NCBI RefSeq assembly: GCF_000004075.3
Contig: NC_026655.2
Coordinates: 23,359,489 to 23,423,488 of the forward strand
Direction of reading: 5' to 3'
Source of the DNA: Cucumis sativus
Lineage: Eukaryota; Streptophyta; Magnoliopsida; Cucurbitales; Cucurbitaceae
Length of the DNA: 64,000 bases
The position numbers were made by a program, and so were the translations under genes. The stretch's first letter is position 1, and every line of letters starts with the position of its first letter. Of the stretch, positions 50,200 through 64,000 are shown piece after piece. The notes under the pieces were generated by a model that ran no database searches, was not told where the DNA came from, and saw only the letters and a program-made list of their open reading frames with translations.

Positions 50200-51760
50200 T
50201 AATGTTTGAAGGATATGAGCTTGAGGATGTATTTGGTTTTATGTCTATTCTAAACTATGTCCCAACCAATTATTGTGGTAACAAATTAAAGTAAGAGCTT
50301 TGTAAGCGTATGTCTGCCTAACTACACCTTTCTATCTGATATCTGCAATCACAATAAATGAATTATTCTTGTAGCTTGTTACTTAATTTATGTGTTAGAG
50401 TTTCTTAATTATATGTAAAAGCTGATTTGAACATTTTAGTTTTATAGTATTCAACTTCACATTAACTTTATTCAAAGCTATAGTTTGCAGTAAATTTGTC
50501 ATCGCAGTCAATTGATCACTTTGGTGTGTACTGAAATAGGATGAAAAGAAATAACACATCAAATACTGAAAACCTTGATACAGCAGGAAGAAAAATCAGA
50601 ATAAAGACTTTTCTTATTATTTTCTTCTGAAACACAAAGATTCAAAGGAGATTAATTAATAAGCAACAAGAGCCTTAAGAAAAAGGAAAGAAACATTAGG
50701 GTAAGCTTTCAACATACAAGCCCATAAATTCTAACAGTGTGCACTCCCAATGTCCTTTCTCCAACTTTTCAGTCATTCAATTTTTTTCACGCTCTTGAGC
50801 CAAAATCAGTATACGTTTTGTCCAACCCTCTAGCCCTAGTCACCACAACATCAACAGCTTGCTGCGAACTCTTATTCAATCCACCATAAAAAATCTCCAT
50901 CCGCACACAATAATCAGGAATGTGCCATTATGCTAGTCGTAATTCCTAACCAAGCTCTTATACCAACTCCACATGTCACACTGGGTGTCTCTGTCTCTTC
51001 AGTTGAAATTGATAATATGCCTCCTCCTCCTCGCATTCTCTTGGGTATAGGACGAAGTATTTATTCGTGAATATTTCCATCATACCTGGTTCCACATCGC
51101 GATCTCTCTTACCTACCATCAAAAGCAATCAATCCACTTTTTCAGTCATTCTTTCTTATTGTCTCCCCAGTCTTCTTTCTCTGTTTCTTGTTTGAAAGGT
51201 TTTTTGGTCGAGAATGAATTCCAGTTGAGAATCGTCATTTATACTACTAAGTAATACAATAGAAGGATCTCTGATATATGTAAGATGGTCAAGGGATGAG
51301 TTAGGAGAAATATGTAAGACTATCAAGGGATGAGTCCTCATGAATGTAATCCACTTGTAATAAATGTAGGGGTGAGCTAAGCTCATGTTGGCTATAATAG
51401 GTTCTTTAGTAACAATTCGATTTAAATTTAATAAAGTTTCCAAATCGAACAAATACAAAATTAATATCATTTCACAATACATCTTTTCGCATAAATAAAT
51501 CAAATCATCTCATTTCGCATAAACTTTTCTTCATGTTTAACAAACATATTTATAACATAACAATTTCATATAAACCACATTAGCTAACCATCATTCATTT
51601 CTCCAAGGATTCCGAATCTCTACACTTGGTTTCATTACCTCGCGTTTGACTACCATATCAACAACATCCAAGAACATACAGATTCATATTTGTTGTTCTG
51701 GCCCCTAAACTTTATATGTTCATTTCAACGCATGAGTCAGTTACTTATCAACATGTAGTC
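50200..51760. other. Intergenic region downstream of BBE4
   Basis: Apart from the gag-like relic at 50770-51060, I recognise no gene. The minus-strand frame 51156-51503 has no domain. Confidence 0.5.
50770..51060 (-). mobile_element. LTR-retrotransposon gag relic
   Basis: Broken minus-strand frames read WYKSLVRNYD, then in another frame VRMEIFYGGLNKSSQQAVD. The latter resembles the gag signature MEIFYNGLNxxTxxxVD of Ty3/Gypsy-type plant elements. Stops and frameshifts show decay. No LTRs were found around it. Confidence 0.5.
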
Positions 51761-51767
51761 AGAACAT

Positions 51768-52005
51768 ATCCGATTTGATTTTTGTGCTTCCATTGGTTAA
51801 AGATGCTTTACTTAGTAGATCTTCCAATGCCCATGATTAGGGCTGATTCCATGCCAATTTGTTTCTATCCAGTGTTTTCTTTTTTCTTTTTTTTTACCGA
51901 ACAACCCAAGATAGGAAAGTTATGTTGAGGATTGCTGCAAGCTCATCTACCTTTACAAGATACAAAGAGAAGAATAAAGGTGTTGGACGATATTTAAACC
52001 ACATC
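51768..52005 (-). pseudogene. Decayed BBE-like last-exon fragment (seventh copy, antisense)
   Basis: The minus strand at about 52005-51895 reads like the start of the BBE last exon. CCAACACCTTTATTCTTCTC and AAAGGTAGATGAGCTTG encode TPLFFSLYLVKVDELAAILN; intact paralogs read [22 protein letters not shown]. Further left, TGGAATCAGCCCTAATCATG and AGCACAAAAATCAAATCGGA match the region after SWxEST and the KIKSDY region (BBE2 has AGCACAAAAATCAAATCCGA). Intervening segments are deleted and frames broken. Wording is closer to BBE1-3 than to BBE4-6. It is the only BBE-related sequence found on the minus strand. Confidence 0.7.
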
Positions 52006-52599
52006 GAAAATGATGAAGATAAAATATGAGATTTAAACCTAAGAACATTGCTTAAAAATAGAAGAAATAAATTTTGACAGAGGAGAAGAATAAATCGCAA
52101 AGAAGAAAAAGAAAAAGAAAAAGAAGTGATTTAAGAACTGTTCCCAAAATTCAAGGGCAAATCAGAAATTTATGAAAATACACTAGTGACTTGTTTATGA
52201 CATTTTAGTTTTTGTTACACGAACCTTAAATATTTTTGGGTTTTGTTCCATATTTATAAATTAACCAAATAGAAATGTACCAAAAAAGAAAACAAAAAAA
52301 AAAAAAAATGACAACAACCCAACTCAAATTTTAAGAGTTGAATTGGATCGTATGTTAGAGACTATTCAAATAATAAGTGAACCCGACCATACCAAAGTTT
52401 TAAATCGGTCCCAAAAATGTCTCCACCCCAAATCCATGTACGTGGATGGACCATTCCTCCTTCATCACTTTAAGAAAATGGACTGCTCCTCCCTCCATTG
52501 ACTGAAAATACTTATTTTTCTTATTTTTCTTATTTAAATAAACTATTTATTTAGATTAACTTTCATAAATTCAACAAATCGGTAAAATATTTATGGTAT

Positions 52600-53080
52600 A
52601 TGTAACAGAATCAAAAAATTCAAGTTTGCTCTTCCTTATCATCGTTTTTCTTCTCTTTTATATTTTTTCTTTCTAATGCCTTTTTCACATCTTTCGCAAT
52701 TTTCTTAAATATTTTCATTTACCCTTCCTTTTCACGTTCTTTCTTTTTAAAATTTTCTTTCTCTTTCCATTGTCTTTTTCTTTCTTCCATAATTTTTTTT
52801 CTTTTCCTTCAAACTGTTATTTGGTTTAAAATCGTATTATTTTTTTTCAAACTGTTATTTGGTCTTTTAAGATCGTGTGCCAAAAGTAAACAATCGTGTA
52901 CAAAAAAAAAAAAAAATTAGTCAAATCTAAACTGTTCCAAATATAAAGCACGTTGGAGGCAAATTAATTACAAGACATTTTTTGGTATTTTCTATTGTGG
53001 GTTGTGGGCTTTTTCCGTTTTCAAAATTTTTATGTAAATATTTATCTATTTTAATATATATTTTAAAAGACCCCGTTTAT
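52600..53080. repeat. Dispersed repeat, copy B (upstream of BBE5)
   Basis: A pyrimidine-rich stretch is followed by AAGATCGTGTGCCAAA, CAAATCTAAACTG and TTTTTGGTATTTTCTATTG. It parallels 11860-12510 in BBE1 intron 2 but with a shortened tandem array. Confidence 0.5.
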
Positions 53081-53525
53081 TTATTTATTTCACAGCTGAC
53101 CATCTTAAATATCGTAATTTCTTGTAATTTTAATTGACTTTTTTTTATAAAATGGAAACCTAAACATGAACGTTTAAAATCTATATGTATTTATTAAAAT
53201 GGCTCATTTTTCTTCTTTATATTTTTTCTTTTTTGAATTGAACATGTGATGGTAGATAGATTTAAATATTCTCTTAATCCAATACATAAATCAGGTTAAC
53301 ACTAAATATCTAAGTTTGATCTTAATACATACTCCTATTTTGAATCTAATCTTTTTATATTATACTTTCTCGTTGATCAACAATAACTCTTTCCTTCTTC
53401 CCTTTCTTAATTACTATATATATTTTTTCAATATATAACAAATTAATGGTTGGAGGATGAAAATATATATTTAAGTGCAAAGCTTACACATTTAGTTTCA
53501 TAACAAAAATCCCAAACCCAAACTC

Positions 53526-55744
<2,219 letters not shown>

Positions 55745-55759
55745 GATAGTTTGAACATA

Positions 55760-56920
55760 ATATGATATTTGGTTTTTTTTTTTTAATTTTTAATTCTAAA
55801 CTATTCCACAACTGATTATTATTGTGACAAAATAAGGGGTTTGTGTGACAAAATAACCTTTTAAAGTTATGTTTATTTCTTACATGTAAGAGGCGATTTT
55901 TCACTTTATGTTCTTTATAAGTATATAATATTTTCCACTTCCACCATACATAAATCCACGACTTTATTTTTAGTTTTCCCTCAAAAGGAGTCTCTCGTAT
56001 ATTTAGTCTCACTTATTTCACCACTCAATTTTAATGCCGCAAAAATTAAACTAGTTTAAGATTTAATTATTTTAAATTTTATTGAATTAGATTGAATTTA
56101 TTAGACGTTGTTTTGAATTAATTGAGTGAGAATTATATGGTTTTGTAAAAATTAGAATTACTTAAATATTTTATTGGTTGAATATTTAATTAATTAGATG
56201 ATTTGTGGTTTTTTCTTTTTTTCTTTTTTTTTTTGTTAAGGATTAAAAATTGTATGTTTTGGATTTTAAGAATTTTGGTTAATTATATGTATAATTATTG
56301 TGTGGGAAAAAGAAATTAATTATAGTTGTAAGTAAAAATATTATGATTATTTAGATAAAAGATAATTATTTTGTGACAAGAGAAAAGTTGATAGGATGGG
56401 AGAAAGACTTAAATGATGAAAGAGAATATTTGATTTTTTTATGAATTGAAAATGGAAAAGGCAAAGAACATATAATAATAATAATATCAGTATGCTATTA
56501 TTATTATTATCATTATTATTAAATAAGCAAAGGGATCTTGACGGGCATGAACTTTATCTTCTTCTCCCTCCAAAAACACTAACCCCATCGCCACTGCTGT
56601 GACCCACCGTCCCATCGGTTATCCTCAGGTTGGAAATGTTTATCTGAGAAATATTGTTCGTGCTTCTTGTGTTTGACTTGAACTTACCACTAAGACTAGC
56701 TCTTAACGTGTGATTGAGTTAAAATATTTTCTCTCGAATTTGAACGACAAAATATGTTGGATCACACAACTGTCATTAACTATTAAAATGCATTAAAAAT
56801 GTCTTATGAAGAACATTGATTTTGTCTAATTTTGTACATATTTTACTTTTAACAATTCGATTGAGATAAAAATATCATTAAAATATTATAATACGATACG
56901 TTCTTTTTTAATTTGAGATA
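55760..56920. other. Intergenic region between BBE5 and LTR element
   Basis: No gene recognised. Contains an (ATA)n/(ATT)n simple repeat near 56470-56520 and the segment near 56640-56750 that resembles 23590-23720. Confidence 0.5.
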
Positions 56921-56925
56921 CGTTA

Positions 56926-57801
56926 TGTAAAAATTAACCGGAGAATTAATTAAGTAAATGACTTTTAGTATTAGTAGTTAAGCAACTGAAGTAACAAGAA
57001 GAAGAACATAGAGTAGAAACAATCATAACTTGCAATGTTGTTAACTCAGTTCGATGACTCGCCATCTGCATCTGGAGGATCCTTTACCCATGATCAGATA
57101 TTTTATTACTTTGATAACTTTTAATTATAAATCAACCTATTATGATTCTAGTATAGAGATTTTTGTCAACTTAAACACCCAGTACTAGTAATGTGATACA
57201 AACTCAAATATCATTGTATGTCAAAGTTAGATTCTAACAAACAAAATCTTCAATCTTAATCAAACTACAATCTTATCATTTGACACGAGGTTAGTCAATG
57301 GAGTCTCCTCTGAAACTAATGACCTTCGACTGATCGAATCTTAACACTTCAGAACTAGACTGGTTACGAAGGTTTTTCTTCTTCTTTAAAGACAACGTGC
57401 AGCTTAATACATTATCAACATATAACTTACAAGTTGCAGAAGTTACACGAGCTGCTTAATCGAAATAACTATGATTAAGCTATCACAACAACTTTTCTTG
57501 AAACAAAAGTCGAGAATGTAAATACTTTAGATTTTCTGCTTTTCTCAATTAACCACACCAAATACAGTGAATGAAATGAGGTTAAATATAAAACAAAAAA
57601 AAAAAAAAAAAAAAAACAACAACAACAAGTCTTTACACAAAAGAAAGGAAAGTAAAAGTGAAAAAAATAATATTATCTTGAATAAAATCTTACGAGAGAA
57701 CAAAAACTTTCCAAACAAAAAACTTCCTTCCAAAATTCTCCTTTTGCCATAATTGAAACAGCTGGAAGAATGAACAAAATCGGAGGCCCACAAAATCAAC
57801 A
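56926..57801 (-). repeat. 3' LTR of the 57-59.8 kb element
   Basis: About 876 bp, similar along its length to 58940-59792. It begins TGTAAAAATTAACC on the + strand and ends AAAATCAACA. In element orientation it is preceded by a purine-rich AAAGGGGAATT tract. Confidence 0.85.
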
Positions 57802-57839
57802 AATTCCCCTTTAGGACCAGCTTCCTGTATTTGTTCATG

Positions 57840-58540
57840 CCTAAAAGCTAGATCTACAAAAAGAGACTTATAACTCGCCCTACATGTTGAAGCAGAATTA
57901 GGAAGCACAGTTAGTGGACAACCCATCAATAAAGTGGTGGATATGGCTTTAGTATGGGATTGAATATCAATGCTAAGAGAACAATTTTCAACAGTTAGCA
58001 ATTGGATTATATGAGAGGCTTCCTCCTTTGGCAAGTGTAGGCTAGAATGAGGAATATTAACCACAAAAACAACAAAGGTTGAGCTAGGTTTAGAAGGACG
58101 AAAGTACTGAGGAAGATTTGGAACATGAGACCCTTGGAATAGCTTGTAATTGAGTTTGAGGGTCTTTTGTGTAGGGCCAATATCATCTGACTCTGAAATG
58201 ACATTTGGGTGCTGAGATAAAAGAAAACCACACAAAAGGCGATGAAAACAAATGGAAATGTTAATCCCAAACTTATCAAGATGACACACTATGTGTTAAA
58301 AAATAAGCTCACCAACATCCATTTGAGCTCCAGTACCAATCTGATAGATCAAATACGTTAATGTGGTGGAAATGGTGGATTGGTGGGAAGTGGGACGCCA
58401 GTTAGTTATCCCAATTCTATGAAGAATAGCATACTTGATACTCAACTTCATGACAGGAAATTGGCCATCAAATGGCCAATGTCGAGTAGAACCATGAGCT
58501 TTGTGATATTTATAAGTGTCTAATCATTAAGATCAATCAA
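57840..58540 (-). pseudogene. Plant-transposon-domain ORF of the non-autonomous LTR element
   Basis: Minus-strand reading from about 58500 gives FDGQFPVMKLSIKYAIL, WRPTSHQST and GTGAQMDVGELIF, then a stop at about 58296. It continues in an open frame from 58289 with MCHLDKFGINISICFHRLLC. The family is widespread in dicot genomes within repeats and has no known enzymatic role. Stops show it is decayed. The frame extends into the 3' LTR only by chance. Confidence 0.55.
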
Positions 58541-58939
58541 TAAATTCACATATTAATTTGGGATAGAAATTACCAACAACAGACACAATAGAAAAAAGGC
58601 CAGCAGAAGCAATCAGGTCAATGACAACAAAATAGAAACGATGTTGGTCAAAAGTTTCAGACTCGTTAGGAATGTAACACTGGACCACATATTTCCATTT
58701 TAGAACGTTGTCTTATCGCATTAGTTGAGCTATATTTATCATTTGGTTAGTGTCAATCACCAACTAACCGAGAGGGCAAGTAGCAACGATGAGGCTAATG
58801 CATGCAAGGAGGAGTTTGGCAACAATCTCTACCTTAGCGAGATAACTTCTATCATTTGTGTTTCGAAAAGTGAACATTTGTAGAGGTCCCTTCACGAGCA
58901 AAATCCATTTAAGATAGAGTGTCTTGCTTTGATACCAAT

Positions 58940-59792
58940 TGTTAAAAATTAATCGAAGAATAAACTAGGTAAACTGATTTTAGTATGAGTAGTTAAGCGA
59001 ATGAAGTAACAATAAGAACATTAAGTAGAAAAAATCAGACTCATAACGTTGTTAACCCAGTTCGATGACTCAACATCTACATCTGGGGCAGGTCCTTGAC
59101 CCATGATCATATCTTTGATTACTTTTAAAAAAATTAATCCTAATCAACCTATTATGATTCTAGTACAGAGATTTTCGTCAACTTAAACACTCAGTACTAG
59201 TAACGTGATACAAACCCAAATACAATTGTACATCAAAGTTAAATTCTAACAAAAAAAATCTTCAATCTTAATCAAACTACAATCTTGTCATCGGACAGAA
59301 GGTTAGTCAGTGGAGTCTCTCGCTGAACTAATGACCTTCGACAGATCGAATCTTAACACTTCAGAACTAGACCGTATGAAGGTTTTTCTTCTTCTTTAAA
59401 AATAATGTGCAACTTAATATATTATCAACTGATAACGTACAGGTTTCATAAGTTACACGAGTTGCTTGATTAGAATAACAATGATCAAGCTATCACAGTA
59501 ACTTTTCTTGAAAGAAAAGCCGAGAATGTAAATGTTTTATACTTTCTGCTTTTCTCGATTAGGCACCAAACATGGTGAAGGAACTAGAGCTAAATAGCGG
59601 AAAAAATAACAGCAAAACTTTACACCAAAGGAAGGAAAGTAAAAGCGGAAAAAATAATATTCAGAATAAAATATTATATATCTTGAATAAAATTTTGCCG
59701 GAGAATAAAACATTTCCTTCCAAAGTTCTCTTTTTGCCATAATTGAAACGGCCGAAAGTATGAACAAAATCGCGGGGCCTATAGAATCAACA
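58940..59792 (-). repeat. 5' LTR of the 57-59.8 kb element
   Basis: 853 bp, starting TGTTAAAAATTAATCG and ending AGAATCAACA on the + strand. The primer-binding site complement GATACCAA is immediately left (58931-58938). Confidence 0.85.
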
Positions 59793-59799
59793 TACTTTA

Positions 59800-62540
59800 T
59801 AATACTATACAGTTTAGTTTGGTTATAAAAATAATATGCAATACATTTTGTTACTGCATTGGTTGTGGCTGATTGTATTAAAATCAAAATTTGAACAATA
59901 TGTTGAACAACATATCAACGACATTACCATGATTATTAGGGTCCTTGCTTCAACAAAATATTCTTTCCATATATGAAATATTGATTTGCAGATTCGTGAA
60001 GCCATTATTCTTCTGCGTCTCCTCAACCATTATTCTCGTGCAAATAATATTTATTCTCTCCAAAAAAAAATATATTTCAAAAGTTAGTCATATTTATATT
60101 GTATTATTATTGTTTTTTAGGGTTAGCAATCTCATGAGAAAGTGTGTGCACATTGAGCTTTATATATTGTTGGTTAAGTGTTGATGTGTTCCTTGTTTAG
60201 GTTCATGAGATTTTGGTAGCCATTGTAGATATCAAGAGAGGCAATAAAAACCTTCTACTTTGCTAAGACTTTACGATGAAGAGTTTATTTTCTCAGAGTT
60301 TTTAGGGTGACCCTAATATGGTAAATGTGAGAGGATCTCACTCTTAGGGGAAGCCTAAGCATATTATATTGAGAAGATCTTAAACATAGCTTGAAGAAGC
60401 AATTTTGGGAAAGTAGGAGGATCTCAAACATAGAGGAACCTAAGTTAAAACGCTGTAGAACAAGTTATACAAGAGCACTAAAGAGGGAGTCGTCAAATAA
60501 GTACTTTAATTGTTATTGCTAAACTCTTTATATAGTAAAGTTTTGTTCCACTAGAAACACCGCATCCAAGACGTAGGTAATTATGCACTGAACTAGTTTA
60601 TCAATTTTTGTGTCATTATCTATCTACTTGCTTTCATAACGATCTCTTGTCGAATATATTATCTATGACATCATGCTTGACATTGTGTCCTTAAATAGAT
60701 CTCACCCATGTTTTTCCACAGTTGATATATTATTCACAAAATAGGGCAATATTTTTAAAAATAGCAAAATAAATTAAAATATTTACAAGCTATAACAAAA
60801 TTTTGGATTCTATCAATGTTTGTCACTGATAGACTACTATCACTACAACATATTAGTGACTATCAATGATAGAATTTAAAATTTTTGTTATAGGTCGTAA
60901 ATATTTTTGTAAAATACTATTTTTAAAAATTACCAAAAAAAAGTATTTCTTTTAAAAGAAACTTTGGGTTTTGAAAACTGGGCAATTTGAGTTGACAGGT
61001 TTTGTCTATTTTGAAACATCTTTCCTTTTTCTTTATAAAAAGAATATTTCATTATTGAATACACAATTCCAACCAAATATATTCAATACCTAACATGCCA
61101 TTATTGTTTGGATTATTTTGGTTAATTGAGTGATGGATCTTTATATAATTAAACATTATTATATGTCACAAGCAGACAAACGAGCAATAATAATTCCAAA
61201 TAAATATATCAATTATTATTAAAACCATACGAGTGGATATTAAAATCTCATTTAAAGCAGCTCACATATGCGTGACAGTGGATAATAATAAACAAAATCT
61301 CAATTCAATACTTATTTTTCATCTCCAACACATATAGTGAATGGTTGAGATAATATGAATATGATTCAAAATATTCAAGTTTGTCAAACAAATCACATCC
61401 ATCTAAGAGTTTAAGTTTATAGGTAAAAGTAAATTTAATATCATGTATTTACATAACCATAACCATTCATGATAAAAAACAATTATGCGTATTTGAGTGG
61501 TAAGCTTAACAACAATCTTCCTTCACAAAAATGGATTTTTCTTTAAAGTCAATGAGAATTATTAACATATACTACTACCTAAAAGTTTCAATAATTAGAA
61601 ATTATTTATTACTACTACGAGCAAAGTAAGTTTATATTTGAAAAATTCTTATAAATAATAAAATTGCTGAAAATATTTATAAAATATACCTATTTTAGAG
61701 AAATCTTTAAAAAACTAAATTCATATATAAATACTTAGAAGAAAAAAAGTTTAACAAAACATATTTTAAACTAATTTCTAAAAAAATGTTTATGAGGAAA
61801 TGTGTTACTAACTGGATGATTTGAAGTTTGGTTTTAGTAGTCCCATATGGTCCCATTGTATGATTTTGGTGGATAAGCACCAAATCTTGATAAATACTTT
61901 TTCAAATTTTTTTAATTATTAAGATGAAAGAAAAAACGTTATAATATGCATTTGTGTTTCTCTTCTCCCTTTATTTTATCCTTTTCTCCATCCCTTCTCC
62001 TTAACTTCTCTCTCACTCCCCATGCTCTCTCATCTTCATACTTCTTTCTCATCTACGTTTTATTTTTATCAAAAAAGATCACATTTTACAATTCTACACT
62101 TAAAACTTTTCGTTTTAACTCCAACCTATTAACTTCTCTTAGCCAGCCTAACCAAATATATATAACTCAACTAGTAGAAATAAATATTTATCTTTTATAG
62201 GTTATTTTTTAGCTATCCAATTTGACAAACTCTTCTTTATTCTTTATCTTCTTTTACACTGTTGTTGAGTTTCTCCCTGTAGCAAAATGATGGAAGAATG
62301 TGTATAGGGAAACATATTTAAATGTTGGTTGGAGAGAATCTATTTGTTCAATTCACTTAAATACCTAATTAAAAATTTTCACATACAAACAATATTTATT
62401 TTTTACAAAAATGAATTTTCAAATTTTCACTTGCCTAAAAATCATGGCTCTTATTATGTTAGTGATGAAATTTTCATGCAAACAGCTATTTTTTTTAGAT
62501 AAAGATATGATAGGATGAAATAACAATTGGTACATTGAAA
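59800..62540. other. Intergenic region upstream of BBE6
   Basis: No gene recognised. Contains the clearest palindromic MITE-like copy (60745-60941) and AT-rich sequence. Frames at 59945-60184 and 61946-62200 lack domains. Confidence 0.5.
60745..60941. repeat. MITE-like palindromic repeat, copy 6 (best preserved)
   Basis: Arms of about 65 bases, with TTTTTAAAAATAGCAAAATA at left and a matching inverted ACTATTTTTAAAAATTACC end at right. Inside them TATAACAAAATTTTGGATTC pairs with GAATTTAAAATTTTTGTTAT. The core has GTCACTGATAGACTACTATC and GACTATCAATGATAG. It can fold into one long hairpin. No ORF. Confidence 0.7.
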
Positions 62541-62557
62541 CATCTCGACTAACTTGC

Positions 62558-62565
62558 TATAAATA
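62558..62565 (+). promoter_or_regulatory. TATA box of BBE6
   Basis: TATAAATA 37-44 bases before the ATG at 62602, which implies a very short 5' UTR. The GGTCAA and ATGTAAGTTGT motifs of BBE1-3 were not seen here. Confidence 0.55.
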
Positions 62566-62601
62566 GAGAAGGTTTCCATCACAAAAATTTTCAACCTAAC
62601 C

Positions 62602-64000
62602 ATGAAGTTTTCTCCATTAATCCCTCTTTCCCTTGTCTTCGTTGTTGTATGTTCATCATCTTCTTTATGGATAGCAGCTTCTTCTTCTATAAATCACGAG
62701 GAATTCATTCAATGTCTTCTTCATCATTCTCCTGATACTTACCTTATTACCAAACTTGTTCACACTCCCATCAACTCCTCCTTTTCCTCTCTCTTGAATT
62801 TCCCCACTCGAAACTCCAGATTCTCAACTCCCAACACCCCGAAACCACTCCTCATCATAACCCCGTCAAATATTTCCCACATTCAAGCAGCCGTCGTTTG
62901 CTCCAAATCTCATGGCCTTCAAATCCGAATCCGAAGTGGCGGTCACGACTTCGAGGGCCTTTCTTATGTCGCCTACCACCAATTCATCGTAGTCGATCTT
63001 ATTAATCTAAAGTCGGTCACGGTTGATGTGGAACAAAGTACTGCATGGGTTGAGTCCGGTGCAACTCTAGGAGAACTTTACTACAAAATTGGAAAGAAAA
63101 GTCGAACCTTGGGTTTCCCGGCGGGTATTTGTCCAACTGTTGGTGTTGGTGGGCACTTTAGTGGAGGTGGATATGGGTCGTTGTTAAGGAAATACGGTGT
63201 TGCAGCCGATAATGTAATAGACGCTTACTTGGTTGATGCAAATGGGGAGTTTCATGATAGAGAGTCGATGGGGGAGGATTTGTTTTGGGCCATTAGAGGC
63301 GGCGGCGGAGGAAGCTTCGGAATTGTGGTGGCGTGGAAGGTCAAGCTGGTTCCGGTTCCAGCGACTGTAACGATTTGCTCAGCCAAGAGAAGTTTGGAGG
63401 AAGATGCAATTAAGCTAATAGATCAGTGGCAATATGTGGCGAACAAATTGGAAGAAGAGCTATTTCTTGCCATCTTTTGGAATGGTATTTTTCACTTGAA
63501 TTTTTTCTTTTATAATTTAATAACTTTGAATGAAAAGGAAACATACCAAATGATTTAAAAATACTGGAACACAGGCTGTTTTTAATTAGATTTAAAATGT
63601 TTTAACATTTTTATATCAAATATAAAATCTAAATTCTAAAAAAGTATTTGAGAAAGATATTATATTATATTATATATATATATATATATATTAACTATAT
63701 ACATGTACATAATTACATATTTAAGTTAGTCAAATAATAAGCATATTAGATTGGGAGACCAAAATATGACCATTCAAACTTTCAGTTTTGATTGAACATG
63801 GATTGAGTATCTTTTACTAGGCCATACTTTTAGCTTGGGGAGGCAGGAAATTTTTTCTAAAATGATGTTATTTAATTACTTTAGAAAGGTATCTCGAAGC
63901 AAAATTATTGATAAAAATTGGATGTTCACCCTTCTTTTTTCAATTATTTACATATATTAATTGTGGGCCACAACTTCTTTTTTTCTTATATATATATATA
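62602..64000 (+). CDS. BBE-like FAD-linked oxidase, partial (BBE6)
   Basis: The first exon is 62602-63484 (294 codons plus one base, the same length as BBE4 exon 1). It ends at a GT donor after FWNG, in intron phase 1. The last exon, which should carry the BBE domain, lies beyond the window, so the intron exceeds 516 bases. The exon encodes a signal peptide, the N-terminal Cys, His115 in RSGGHDFEGLSY and Cys177 in [11 protein letters not shown], so bicovalent FAD attachment is predicted. This contrasts with BBE4 and BBE5, its closest relatives by gene structure. No first intron: LINLKSVTVDV is continuous. AIFWNG replaces the GIILTG of most paralogs at the exon end. Intactness of the whole gene cannot be judged. 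Confidence 0.85.
63655..63692. repeat. (TA)n microsatellite in BBE6 intron
   Basis: An uninterrupted TATATATA tract follows a TATTA run within the intron that begins at 63485. Likely length-polymorphic; no function inferred. Confidence 0.8.

Larger units (their letters stand above)
56926..59792 (-). mobile_element. Non-autonomous LTR retrotransposon
   Basis: Two long LTRs (56926-57801 and 58940-59792) flank only about 1.1 kb of internal sequence, read leftward. Next to the right LTR, the minus strand reads TTGGTATCAAAGC, an initiator-Met tRNA primer site. A short MDFAREGTST start follows, like the gag start of the Copia remnant at 19680. Then comes a broken protein with NFYPKLICEFID, FDGQFPVMKLSIKYAILHRI and GTGAQMDVGELIF, resembling the 'putative plant transposon protein' domain often found in plant repeats. 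No protease, integrase or reverse transcriptase is present. The LTRs are the same family as 18831-19651. No matching target duplication was found. Confidence 0.8.

Noticed and set aside
57690..58289. 199-codon minus-strand frame as a host gene
   Set aside because: It lies inside an LTR element between its primer site and 3' LTR, continues across a stop from a transposon-domain sequence, and ends inside the LTR.

Overview
This is plant nuclear DNA. It is strongly AT-rich, has GT-AG spliced genes and signal-peptide-bearing oxidases, and carries several classes of plant transposon debris. The oxidase sequences, and a recurring short palindromic repeat, make me think of a cucurbit (Cucumis-like), but that is recollection and not something shown here.

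Gene content is low and dominated by one family. Near the left end (2831-5047) is an apparently intact six-exon WAT1-related (EamA/nodulin-21-like) transporter gene. The rest is a head-to-tail array, all on the + strand, of berberine-bridge-enzyme-like (BBE-like) FAD oxidase genes, numbered here BBE1 to BBE6. BBE1 (9694-16133) looks intact and has a LINE relic in its second intron. BBE2 (30789-33520) is complete except for one in-frame TGA. BBE3 (42094-44914) and BBE4 (47788-50199) look intact. BBE5 (53526-55744) is a multiply broken pseudogene. BBE6 (62602 to beyond 64000) is cut by the window edge. A decayed seventh copy lies antisense at about 51768-52005. BBE1-3 have two introns (phases 2 and 1) and share a proximal promoter block. 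BBE4-6 lack the first intron. BBE4 and BBE5 have Ser where bicovalent BBE-like enzymes have the flavin-linking Cys.

The spaces between genes are filled with mobile-element remains. They include a 5S-rRNA-derived Cassandra-like TRIM fragment (8735-9095) and a LINE relic (about 12540-14890) with a second 3'-end copy (22905-23130). A Copia LTR plus partial gag (18831-20045) is abutted by a large inverted repeat (20046-21228). A Copia element with LTRs and a 5-bp target duplication spans 26531-30502. There is a CACTA-like subterminal-repeat block (34785-35800) and a CACTA 3' end with a Ulp1-type protease relic (38166-39314). A tRNA-derived SINE (about 43740-43918) sits in BBE3 intron 2, and a gag relic lies at 50770-51060. 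A non-autonomous LTR element (56926-59792) has LTRs of the same family as the one at 18831. Several copies of a palindromic MITE-like repeat are scattered throughout.

Functionally, the BBE-like proteins are predicted secretory or vacuolar flavoproteins that oxidise small molecules with O2. Their substrate cannot be read from the sequence. The WAT1-type transporter is a neighbour only; no shared pathway is demonstrated. The locus is best read as a recently and repeatedly duplicated oxidase cluster in several stages of divergence and decay.
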